Below are positions 1 through 5,416 of a stretch of DNA of 8,089 nt, in pieces. The DNA is taken from contig JAKBCI010000067.1 of the NCBI GenBank assembly GCA_021807965.1, forward strand, positions 1 through 8,089, in the 5' to 3' direction. This stretch comes from Actinomycetes bacterium. Its GTDB lineage: Bacteria > Actinomycetota > Acidimicrobiia > Acidimicrobiales > RAAP-2. Positions within the stretch are counted from its first letter, which is position 1. Each line of letters begins with the position of its first letter. The notes beneath the pieces are model-generated. The model did no database searches and was not told the origin of the DNA. It saw nothing but the letters and a program-made list of their open reading frames with translations. Position numbers and translations under genes: made by a program.

Positions 1-1
1 G

Positions 2-124
2 TCCGCCCCGACCGTCGGCTTCGCCGCCGCACCGGTCTTCACCCTGACGTGCACCCACGGGTCGCGGACCATCCACCGCACGGGCACCGACCCAGTCTGC
101 CCAGCGAGGTGGCGATCGCGCTGA
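2..124 (+). CDS. C-terminal end of a probable secreted protein with Cys-pair tail (5' end outside window)
   Basis: The reading frame starting at base 2 is open from the window edge to a TGA at 122-124, and nearly every codon ends in G or C, which marks it as the true coding frame here. The frame starting at base 1 is open further but lacks this bias. Only 40 residues are visible. They end in a tail with L-T-C (Cys codon 50-52), then G three residues on, 15 residues between cysteines, and C-P-A-R-W (Cys codon 98-100) followed by a basic end. The beta-propeller protein at the other edge ends in a tail with the same spacing. From memory, secreted or surface proteins of some actinobacteria end in comparable T-C...C-P-x-G-Y/W tails, so an exported protein is likely. 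The main domain lies outside the window, so the function is unknown. Confidence 0.65.
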   Translation, partial: SAPTVGFAAAPVFTLTCTHGSRTIHRTGTDPVCPARWRSR

Positions 125-258
125 CGGAGGACACTGACAGTGCTCGCACACTCGATTTTCTTCAACTGGCGGGCAAACTTCACATCCTTGCCTCAAAGAT
201 GAACGTGGCCTGGGACCGCGTGATCACGAGCACGCGCGAGCAGAAAGTCCAGGCATTC

Positions 259-649
259 GTGAGCGCCTTTGTCGACACGAACGTCCTCATCCGTCGTCGG
301 ATCGGTGACCCTCCAAAGATGGCGGCTCGAGCGACGGCCTATCTTCGGAAAGAATCTGACCTTCTGGCGGCCGATCTCATCGTCGCTGAGACAATCGACG
401 TTCTTGGGTCCTGCTACGAGGTTAGGCGAGCAGAGATCGGCGAAGCCCTGCGGGCACTCCTCGTGATGGAATCGGTCAGCGTCGTCGACACCTCCCCTAC
501 TTCGGGCCGATGAGATCTGCGAAGACGACCGTCTTGATTTAGCTAAGGCGTAGCTCATCGCGTCCGTCGAATCGACAGGCGTTACGACGGTTGCATCATT
601 CGATCGTTCGAATGACCGAGTCAGCCGCATCAAGCGGATCGAGCCATAG
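259..649 (+). pseudogene. vapC: Broken VapC-family PIN-domain toxin
   Basis: From GTG 259 the product begins V-S-A-F-V-D-T-N-V-L, a typical PIN-domain start with the first metal-binding Asp at residue 6, and continues through V-A-E-T with the second acidic residue at Glu44. The frame breaks near the C4 run at 494-497. Dropping one C joins it to the frame L-L-R-A-D-E-I-C, which holds the expected C-terminal half: D-R-L-D-L-A, then V-A-S-F-D-R-S and an end at TAG 647-649. In that half a TAG at 551-553 sits where the family has a Tyr codon, and the usual third Asp just before it is Lys. A frameshift, a nonsense codon and loss of an active-site residue make this a dead ribonuclease toxin gene. 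No antitoxin gene is recognisable in 125-258; the frame matching a classical overlap has stops at 200 and 221. Confidence 0.85.
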
Positions 650-672
650 AGTGGTCAGAACTCGACCGCCTT

Positions 673-708
673 GGCGTGGACCTTCGATCACACGAAAGGA
701 ACCACGCC
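673..708. terminator. Long stem-loop between the vapC relic and the intact TA pair
   Basis: GGCGTGG (673-679) pairs perfectly with CCACGCC (702-708). Inside it, CCTTCG (681-686) pairs with CGAAAGG (693-699) with one bulged A, leaving loop ATCACA. The element begins 24 bases after the last stop of the dead toxin gene and lies about 85 bases before the antitoxin start. No T-tract follows on either strand, so a terminator role is plausible but not proven. It could instead be a leader or operator structure of the downstream TA operon. Confidence 0.45.
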
Positions 709-792
709 TCACGCCATAGCAATTGGGCATGATCCACTAACGTTCAGCGCCCCAATGTACAAATGGATGCTGTTGCGCTGTACGCCAGAGGC

Positions 793-1056
793 ATGGACGT
801 CACCGTGAGCAACCTGAAAGCCCACCTCAGCGAATGGGTCAATCGCGCCAGCTCCGGCGAGGAGATTCTCGTCACCGATCGCGGTGTTCCAGTTACTCGT
901 CTTCGTGGCGTGGATGCCGCTCCGCTGCTGGAACGACTCACCGCCGCAGGTGTCATTGGTCGAGTTGACCGTACATCGCGACCACTAGCAACTACTCACC
1001 GACGTGTTCGAAGCACCGCCTCGGTAGCCGACCTCATCACTGAACAGCGCCAGTAA
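793..1056 (+). CDS. vapB: Phd/YefM-family antitoxin
   Basis: Small antitoxin of 87 residues, expected to bind and neutralise the PIN toxin encoded 6 bases downstream and to repress their shared promoter as a complex. The start of the product (M-D-V-T-V-S-N-L-K-A-H-L-S-E-W) followed by R-A-S-S-G-E-E-I-L-V-T-D-R-G-V-P-V-T-R-L is the classic Phd/YefM N-terminal DNA-binding fold. The C-terminal 45 residues, less conserved, should form the toxin-binding arm. I chose ATG 793 because family members have only a few residues before the N-L-K-A-H-L segment. An in-frame ATG at 763 would add ten atypical residues. No convincing Shine-Dalgarno sequence precedes either. TGTAC occurs at 756-760 and again at 779-783 just upstream and might be part of an operator. 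The frame is intact. Confidence 0.88.
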   Translation: MDVTVSNLKAHLSEWVNRASSGEEILVTDRGVPVTRLRGVDAAPLLERLTAAGVIGRVDRTSRPLATTHRRVRSTASVADLITEQRQ

Positions 1057-1062
1057 CCGCGA

Positions 1063-1485
1063 GTGACACTGGTCTACGTCGACGCCAGCGCTCTGGTAAA
1101 GCTCGTCGTCGATGAAGAAGGCAGCGACCTCGCCGCCACTCTCTGGGATGGGTGCGACAGTGCCCTGTCGAGCCGCCTTTCGTACCCAGAGGTTTGCTCC
1201 GCGCTCGCCGCCGGCGCGCGAGATCACCGAATCGACACTCGTTCTTTGAGGAAAGTTCAGCGAGACTGGGATCTGTTCTGGACAGCGATCCAACCAGTTG
1301 AACTCACCGCCGCAGTCGAGCGTCACGCCGGCGATCTGGCGAGCGTGTACTCTCTCCGAGGAGCCGACGCTGTTCATCTGGCCAGTGCGCTGGCCATCGA
1401 GCTCCCGGATCTCGTGGTGACCGCATGGGACCACCGGCTCAGAGACGGCGTACTCTCCGCAGGCCTACGCGTCGCTCCCGCTTGA
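1063..1485 (+). CDS. vapC: PIN-domain toxin, VapC family
   Basis: A 140-residue PIN-domain endoribonuclease and partner of the preceding antitoxin. Such toxins cleave tRNA, rRNA or mRNA with a Mg2+/Mn2+-dependent acidic centre. All four expected acidic positions are present: Asp7 in V-Y-V-D-A-S-A-L-V-K-L, Glu43 in S-Y-P-E-V, Asp102 in R-G-A-D-A-V-H-L-A-S-A and Asp123 in A-W-D-H-R-L. Length is normal for the family. It starts with GTG 1063 six bases after the antitoxin stop, so the two genes are co-transcribed and probably translationally coupled. It belongs to a different PIN subgroup from the broken toxin at 259-649, so it is not a recent duplicate. The RNA target cannot be read from sequence. 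Confidence 0.9.
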   Translation: MTLVYVDASALVKLVVDEEGSDLAATLWDGCDSALSSRLSYPEVCSALAAGARDHRIDTRSLRKVQRDWDLFWTAIQPVELTAAVERHAGDLASVYSLRGADAVHLASALAIELPDLVVTAWDHRLRDGVLSAGLRVAPA

Positions 1486-1493
1486 CGACGTCG

Positions 1494-1515
1494 CTATCTC
1501 GTACCGGTGAGGTAG
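1494..1515 (+). terminator. Stem-loop just after the TA operon
   Basis: CTATCTCG (1494-1501) pairs with TGAGGTAG (1508-1515), with two G-T pairs, around a six-base loop. It begins eight bases after the toxin stop codon. No T-tract follows, but the position suits a transcript end. A perfect palindrome starts at its last base. Confidence 0.4.
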
Positions 1516-1530
1516 CGGGTTCGAACCCGC
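1515..1530. repeat. Perfect 16-bp palindrome resembling a tRNA T-arm
   Basis: GCGGGTTCGAACCCGC is its own reverse complement. The core GGTTCGAACC resembles the T-loop region of a tRNA, but a true T-arm has a 7-base loop between 5-bp stems. Here the symmetry leaves one base too few, and no acceptor, D-arm or anticodon arm surrounds it. It could be a scar of a tRNA-derived attachment site, a binding site for a dimeric protein, or chance. Confidence 0.5.
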
Positions 1531-1654
1531 AGACACATCATCGCGTCCGAATCGTAAGCGTGGCAGTGACGGGACTCTGTTCGGACCCACGCGCACTGCT
1601 TTGCATCAGGTGAAAAATTGCCTCAGTCCGCCCGTCAACGCCGCTATCAACGCT

Positions 1655-1672
1655 GACCGCGCCCACGCGGTC
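1655..1672. repeat. Perfect 7-bp stem, 4-base loop hairpin
   Basis: GACCGCG (1655-1661), loop CCCA, CGCGGTC (1666-1672). It lies in the 240-base stretch between the TA operon and the first gene remnant, about 55 bases before ATG 1728. No T-tract follows. The rest of 1531-1727 holds no gene I can support. Confidence 0.45.
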
Positions 1673-1727
1673 TACGCGAACTCGAGACAGCTGCGCGCCG
1701 GCCAACTGTCAGTGCACAATGTAAGCG

Positions 1728-1916
1728 ATGGACCACACCCGCTACACGATCGGTCGGCTCGAAACTGAGTCGTGGGACGCCTTCGTTCATCGTGTCGAGC
1801 GCGACATCGGGATACGGGGAGGGTACTGGTCGCCCCGCCACGTCGAGTACCAACGCGGCGCCAGCGATCCCTGAACAGTCAAGGAGCAGTTGGCTCGAAG
1901 CGGTGACGCTCGAACC
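1728..1916 (+). pseudogene. N-terminal remnant of a GNAT-like acetyltransferase
   Basis: From ATG 1728 the frame reads Y-T-I-G-R-L-E-T-E-S-W-D-A-F, then V-E-R-D-I-G-I-R-G-G-Y-W, then V-E-Y-Q-R-G-A-S-D-P, a TGA stop at 1872-1874, and continues in the same frame with T-V-K-E-Q-L-A-R-S-G-D-A-R-T. This order matches, from memory, the start of an actinobacterial GNAT-family group with a W-D-A-F...V-E-R-N-N-G...G-G-C-W segment and a following K-E...A-R/H-A-A segment. The acetyl-CoA-binding part is absent: the frame runs directly into an unrelated remnant at about 1917. It is therefore a truncated relic with one nonsense codon. The family assignment is moderate and the loss of function is near certain. 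Confidence 0.5.
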
Positions 1917-2380
1917 GCGAACCGCTACGTATCGATGCTCGAACCCTTCGTTCGAGTCGGCAAGCCCGTGATAGCGACCGAGTTCGAGATTCGCACGTAC
2001 CGCGGCGCCGAGAGCAGTGGCACCCTCGGCTTCGGCGTCACCGACACCACCCGTCTGTATCTGCACACCCGACCGGTGATTGGCCGGTGCTTTCGGCCAC
2101 GCCTCAATGGGATCTACGAACGTGACGAGGCTACGCGGGCCCGTTCGTCGGGCGAGTCGCTCGACGAACTCGGGGGCGTCGGCTTCGCCAGTGCCCTCAT
2201 CGCGACCCGCTCGACACCTCAATACGTGACCAACGATAACCACGCTACGACCTCGACATGGATTCGATAACCCTTGTGAGGGCCCTACCCGACCCGCGCC
2301 GTGGGGCGACCTACTCGGACATGGCGTGGGAGCCAACAAGGCCCTTCGCCGTGGTGGCACGGCGTTTCGCGGCTCATTGA
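1917..2380 (+). pseudogene. C-terminal remnant of an actinobacterial 'abortive infection protein'-like gene
   Basis: In the same frame as the preceding relic, the sequence Y-V-S-M-L-E-P-F-V-R-V-G-K-P-V-I-A-T-E-F followed by I-R-T-Y-R-G-A, T-L-G-F-G-V-T-D-T-T-R-L and R-P-R-L-N-G resembles the C-terminal part of a TIM-barrel-like actinobacterial family often labelled 'abortive infection protein'. That label is from memory and does not establish a defence role. Near 2245 the frame shifts by one missing base: N-D-N-P-R-Y-D-L-D-M-D-S continues in the other frame through A-T-Y-S-D-M-A-W-E-P to TGA 2378-2380, which agrees with the family's usual ending. The N-terminal half is missing, replaced by the GNAT-like remnant, so a deletion probably joined two neighbouring genes. 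Confidence 0.55.
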
Positions 2381-2468
2381 GCCGCCCACTGGCCATCGCA
2401 CGGTGCTGGCGAAGGAGACAGTTCGAGCCCTCGTTCACCACGGCCTCACTGGTGAATGGACGAACCCG

Positions 2469-3002
2469 TCAGGGGGCCGACACGACGGTGAACCACGCGT
2501 GGGCGAGCGCCAACAGGTGCTCGGCGCACCGATCGTAGGCGTGCTGGTCGCCCCCCGCCGGATCGACGACGTCGAAGGCGGCGTCGGGCTCGAGTGCGGC
2601 GACGACCGCCACCTGGGTCGAGAACGGCGCGTCGAGCGGGGCCTCGCGCACGAACTGGGCGAGCGAGCAGCACGAGAGCGCAAACGCGGGGTACGCGCGG
2701 TCCACGTACCGAACGTGGTCGGCCTCGAGGGCGAGCACCACGTCACCCCACTCGAGGTCCGCGAGGTCGAGCTGGTGGCTGCGGTGCCCGTTCAGGGAGA
2801 CCGGACCGAACTCATCGAGGTGATCGAGCGCGTCGCGCGTGCGCGCGCTGACCGCGGATCCCTCGACGACGTGCGTGCCGGCGCTGCGAACCTCGATAGC
2901 GCAGCCGTACTCGGGTCCGAGCGTCTCGAGCATGGCGGCGAGCATCACCGAGCGCGCCACGTTGCCCGTGCAGAGAGTGACGACGCGAAGGGGATGGCTC
3001 AC
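2469..3002 (-). CDS. Low-molecular-weight protein tyrosine phosphatase
   Basis: A 177-residue cytoplasmic phosphatase of the LMW-PTP/arsenate reductase-like fold. Near the N-terminus V-V-T-L-C-T-G-N-V-A-R-S gives the C-x5-R-S phosphate-binding loop, with nucleophile Cys11 and Arg17. R-S-A-G-T-H follows at 39-44, as is usual, and D-P-A-G-G-D has the likely general acid Asp147. Members dephosphorylate protein tyrosines, often those of capsule or exopolysaccharide kinases, or act as arsenate reductases. No kinase or ars gene is nearby, so the substrate is open. The start GTG 3002 is the only sensible one, since Cys11 lies at the usual distance from it. A -10-like TAGCGT seven bases upstream suggests a leaderless transcript. 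It lies downstream of a frameshifted nucleotidyltransferase on the same strand with a 114-base gap. The frame is intact. Confidence 0.9.
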   Translation of the reverse strand: MSHPLRVVTLCTGNVARSVMLAAMLETLGPEYGCAIEVRSAGTHVVEGSAVSARTRDALDHLDEFGPVSLNGHRSHQLDLADLEWGDVVLALEADHVRYVDRAYPAFALSCCSLAQFVREAPLDAPFSTQVAVVAALEPDAAFDVVDPAGGDQHAYDRCAEHLLALAHAWFTVVSAP

Positions 3003-3009
3003 GTCGCGT

Positions 3010-3015
3010 ACGCTA
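3010..3015 (-). promoter_or_regulatory. Candidate -10 element for the tyrosine phosphatase
   Basis: On the minus strand TAGCGT fits the TAnnnT pattern of actinobacterial -10 boxes and ends seven bases before the GTG start. This would place transcription initiation at or next to the start codon, a leaderless arrangement that explains the absent ribosome binding site. No clear -35 is seen. Confidence 0.3.
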
Positions 3016-3116
3016 CTGCCCTGGCGTCATGCCTCGTTCGGTCGCGACCTATCACGACGGTTTGGGGATCGACGGCTGGCGCCGCCGACCGGACCGACCG
3101 ACCCACCGCTCAGTGT

Positions 3117-3591
3117 TTAGAGTTCGTCGACCCTGGCCGCGTCGAGTCGAGCGACGTCGGCGCGGTCCCGGGGGCGGTCGGCCGCCCGCGTGGTCGCGAG
3201 CAGGTCGTCACGACCGATACAGGGCACGTCGCGGCCGTCGATGGTGAGAATCATCCGGGCGGGGCCACGCGTCGGCGACGGTGACGCCGTCGATCGACGT
3301 CAGGACGTCAATGCGAAAGGGTGGGTAGCCGAGTTGACCGACCACGTCGGGGCCGGCGAAGTCGGCCACCGTGAGACCGAGTGATCCAAAGCCCAACGCG
3401 GAGAGGGCCGTCACGATTCGTCGAGCGTTGTCGCCGTCGGTCCAAACCCACGCGTCGAGGTCACCGGTGTAGCGCGACAGCCCGTGTGCGGCCAGCGCGA
3501 AACTCCCGACGAGGAGGAACCGGACGCCGTTTTCGACGAACGATGTGACAAACTCGTTGAAGTCGGGGTTGAGATCTATTACCGCCTTCAA
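3117..3591 (-). pseudogene. Nucleotidyltransferase-fold protein, interrupted by one frameshift
   Basis: The frame from TTG 3591 gives a nucleotidyltransferase-like start: G-V-R-F-L-L-V-G-S-F-A-L-A-A-H-G, then R-Y-T-G-D-L-D-A-W-V with the metal-binding pair Asp44/Asp46, and R-I-D-V-L with a third Asp at 95. After A-D-A-W-P (residue 110) this frame runs into an arginine/histidine-rich end. Removing one C from the C run at 3261-3264 (G on the + strand) restores R-M-I-L-T-I-D-G-R-D-V-P-C-I-G-R-D-D-L-L and a family-like end to TAA 3117-3119. This makes about 157 residues, a normal length. The family is related to AbiEii/MNT-type transferases of toxin-antitoxin modules. An extra base in a homopolymer could be a real mutation or a sequencing error. 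A TAA sits immediately before the TTG start, and no ATG is available. Confidence 0.75.
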
Positions 3592-3739
3592 TTACGCGCT
3601 GACGAAGCATCACGACGGCCGCCACGCGGCGCACTGGATCGACGTCACGCCAGTACGCCACGCCGTCGGGCCCGTCGTGCAGCGCGTACCGTGACACGGT
3701 GAGCACCACCCTTCCGCCCAGAGGCACGGCGGTTCCCAC
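3592..3739 (-). CDS. Short unrecognised ORF upstream of the nucleotidyltransferase
   Basis: From GTG 3739 the minus strand reads G-T-A-V-P-L-G-G-R-V-V-L-T-V-S-R, then H-D-G-P-D-G-V-A-Y-W-R-D-V-D-P-V-R-R-V-A-A-V-V-M-L-R. Codons here end mostly in G or C, supporting real coding. The formal frame stays open to 3461, 131 bases into the nucleotidyltransferase, but the coding bias is lost at about 3592. The true gene may have ended just before the transferase (a TAA lies at 3592-3594 in the +1 frame), which would imply another frameshift. I do not recognise the family. Its position directly before a transferase could make it a partner such as an antitoxin, but this is only inference. Confidence 0.35.
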
Positions 3740-3748
3740 GCGCCAGTT

Positions 3749-4130
3749 CTACTCGCCGATGTAGCCGGGCGTGGTACTAGGCCCGACCGCGGAACAGCCA
3801 ACTTCCACCGTTGCGTGACGGCGATCCTTGACACTGAACGAGCGAAACGTCCCTACGCTGAGAGTGCCGCAGGGACGAATCGCGAACTCCATCGCAGCCA
3901 AATCGAACGAGACGTGAAGCTCGCCGGGTGCGCCGCGGCGTCGACCGCGACGGCGTAGCGGCGCCGACGCGCTCGCTGCGTTGACCTCGAACTGCGCGGG
4001 ACGAGTCGTTCGCCCCATCGACGGCCGGCACAAGACCCAAGGGGTCGAGGTCGACATACGTCATCACGGTCACCGAGCGGTCAGCGGCGCACGTCGAACT
4101 AGCTGTCGCGCCGGGGACCCGCATCCTCAT
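3749..4130 (-). pseudogene. Unrecognised ORF, probably split by a frameshift
   Basis: Two overlapping minus-strand frames each look coding in one part only. From ATG 4130 the first reads T-V-M-T-Y-V-D-L-D-P-L-G-L-V-P-A-V-D-G and turns arginine/serine-rich after about 4000. From there the second frame is better and reads A-Q-F-E-V-N-A-A-S-A-S-A-P-L, then G-E-L-H-V-S-F-D-L-A-A-M-E-F and C-G-T-L-S-V-G-T-F-R-S-F-S-V, ending at TAG 3749-3751. Dropping one C from the CCC at 3998-4000 joins the two halves into about 126 residues with an alternating, beta-rich pattern. I recognise no family and see no signal peptide. It may be a relic or a gene with a sequencing error. Confidence 0.3.
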
Positions 4131-4242
4131 GGACGCGCGCTGCGGTCCCGATCGTCACGGCACTGCGCATCGCAGCGTTGGTGCACCGACGTATCGTTGC
4201 GATATCGACGATCCGGCGTTGCCTCGTTGGCGAGCGTGACCG
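4131..4242. other. Gap downstream of the YeiH-type gene with a small hairpin
   Basis: This 112-base gap follows the transporter stop on the minus strand. CTGCG (4163-4167) and CGCAG (4171-4175) form a 5-bp stem with loop CAT. ATCGT (4193-4197) and ACGAT (4208-4212) flank a CGATATCG core. Neither is followed by a T-tract. They are weak candidates for a transcript end. Confidence 0.25.
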
Positions 4243-5334
4243 CTACCCCTGACCCGTCAGCGCCTGCAGCGCGAGACTCGCGAGGGTGACCACCACCCAG
4301 AGGCTCGCGCCCAGGGCGAGCGGTCGAAAACCCGCGCGGCGGATATCGCGCAACCGCGTCGAGAGGCCGATGGCGGCGAGCGCGATCGCGATGAACACCT
4401 GGGCGAGGTTGCCAAGGTCGTGGCTGAGCGCCGCCGGTATTGCCTCGACGCTGTTCAGCACCACGGCGCCGACGAACCATACGATGAACCACGGGAAGAT
4501 CTTCACGAGTCGGGCCCGGGTCACCGCGATGCCGTCGGCCACTTCGCGCTTCTCTTCGGCCCGCGTGCGCCAGAAGGCGAGCGCGAGCGCGATGGGGATG
4601 ATCATGAGGGTTCGTGAGAGCTTCACGATGATCGCGTACGACGAGGCCGCGTGGCCGTAGACCGTGGCGGCGGCCACGACCGACGAGACGTCGTTGATCG
4701 CGGTCCCCGCGAGCAGGCCGAAGGAGTGCTGGGAGAGGTGCAGCGCGTGGCCCATCAGCGGGAAGGTCAGTACCGCCACCACGTTGAACGTGAAGATCGT
4801 CGCGACCGCGTAGGCCACGTCGCGCTCGGGCGCGTCGATCACGGCGTCGGTCGCGGCGATGGCCGAGGCGCCGCAGATCGCCGTGCCGACGCCGATCAGC
4901 GTTCGCACGTCGCCGACGACTCCGAGCCAGCGCCCGATCAGCCACGCCGCGACCAGCGCGATGGTGAGCGTGCCGAGCAGCACCGGTAGCGACGAGATCC
5001 CCGTCGAGGCGACCTGGTGCAGTGAGAGCCCCGTGCCGAGCAGGATGATCGACGCCTGCAACACCCGCTTGCTCGCCACGTGCAGGCCGGGCTTCACGCG
5101 ATCGCTCGCCGGGCGAACGAGCGCGACGACGATGCCGATCACGATGGCGATCACCGGTGCGCCCACCACCGGCGCGGCGTGAGCGACGAGTGTCGCGGTG
5201 ACCCCAATGACGCTCGCGAGCGCGAGTCCCGGGGCGACGCGGGCGACGCCGGTGCCGCGAATGGCGGCGGGCGTCGACTCGTTCTCGGTCGCCTCGCGGA
5301 CGACACGCTCAGTCTCGGTGGGCTCGATGGTCAT
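4243..5334 (-). CDS. yeiH: YeiH/UPF0324 family membrane transporter (putative sulfate exporter)
   Basis: A 363-residue inner-membrane protein with about ten hydrophobic helices and a short charged N-terminal tail. Landmarks of the UPF0324/YeiH family (PF03601) are present in order: L-L-G-T-G-L-S-L near residues 98-105, G-T-A-I-C-G-A-S-A-I-A-A near 150-161, G-T-A-I-N-D-V-S-S-V-V-A-A-A near 210-223, K-L-S-R-T-L-M-I-I-P at 238-247 and F-P-W-F near 280. Family members are annotated as putative sulfate or sulfite-related exporters; the substrate is not established by sequence. I chose ATG 5334 because GAGGAGGT lies just upstream. A frame extension to 5409 would cross the shared promoter region. 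A LysR gene diverges from it with 80 bases between starts, the usual yeiH-yeiE type arrangement, so it is probably controlled by that regulator. Confidence 0.92.
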   Translation of the reverse strand: MTIEPTETERVVREATENESTPAAIRGTGVARVAPGLALASVIGVTATLVAHAAPVVGAPVIAIVIGIVVALVRPASDRVKPGLHVASKRVLQASIILLGTGLSLHQVASTGISSLPVLLGTLTIALVAAWLIGRWLGVVGDVRTLIGVGTAICGASAIAATDAVIDAPERDVAYAVATIFTFNVVAVLTFPLMGHALHLSQHSFGLLAGTAINDVSSVVAAATVYGHAASSYAIIVKLSRTLMIIPIALALAFWRTRAEEKREVADGIAVTRARLVKIFPWFIVWFVGAVVLNSVEAIPAALSHDLGNLAQVFIAIALAAIGLSTRLRDIRRAGFRPLALGASLWVVVTLASLALQALTGQG

Positions 5335-5338
5335 GGCT

Positions 5339-5346
5339 ACCTCCTC
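5339..5346 (-). promoter_or_regulatory. Strong ribosome binding site deciding the yeiH start
   Basis: GAGGAGGT on the minus strand lies four bases before ATG 5334 and is a near-perfect anti-Shine-Dalgarno match. It fixes the start at 5334 rather than the upstream in-frame candidate at 5409. Confidence 0.85.
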
Positions 5347-5400
5347 GTCCCAGTCTGGGGGTGTGGCAGTCGCCCCCGCGGCAGGATTCTGGTGCCTCGT

Positions 5401-5406
5401 TATAAT
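5401..5406 (+). promoter_or_regulatory. Consensus -10 box of the lysR gene
   Basis: TATAAT, a perfect -10 consensus in otherwise GC-rich DNA, ends eight bases before the ATG at 5415. The transcript would then start within about three bases of the start codon, so the regulator is probably leaderless or nearly so, in line with the lack of a ribosome binding site. No good -35 is seen at 17-18 bases upstream. Confidence 0.6.
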
Positions 5407-5416
5407 CAACGCTTAT
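5402..5416. promoter_or_regulatory. LysR-type operator (ATAA-N7-TTAT)
   Basis: ATAA (5402-5405), seven bases, TTAT (5413-5416) is a perfect inverted repeat of the T-N11-A type bound by LysR regulators. It overlaps the lysR -10 box and start codon, the position expected for negative autoregulation. It lies about 70 bases upstream of the yeiH start, where it could also activate that gene. Confidence 0.65.

Noticed and set aside
1..258. Long frame open from base 1 into the vapC relic, resembling an HD-domain protein start around 150-180
   Set aside because: Up to 124 the strongly biased coding frame is the one starting at base 2. The resemblance beyond is too short and not continued.
756..783. 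TGTAC repeated at 756-760 and 779-783 as a TA-operon operator
   Set aside because: The shared unit is only five bases with no further symmetry. It is kept only as a remark under the antitoxin.
1500..1545. Possible tRNA gene around the TTCGAA core
   Set aside because: No D-arm, anticodon arm or acceptor stem can be built, and the T-arm is one base short.
1647..2441. 264-codon open frame on the - strand
   Set aside because: It is antisense to the two gene remnants, whose + strand translations match known families. Its own translation has no recognisable domain.
2301..3284. 327-codon open frame on the + strand
   Set aside because: It is antisense to the tyrosine phosphatase and nucleotidyltransferase and is arginine/glutamate/valine-rich with no family features: a GC-rich shadow.
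4127..4945. 272-codon open frame on the - strand
   Set aside because: It is extremely arginine-rich and out of frame with the well-supported YeiH transporter on the same strand.
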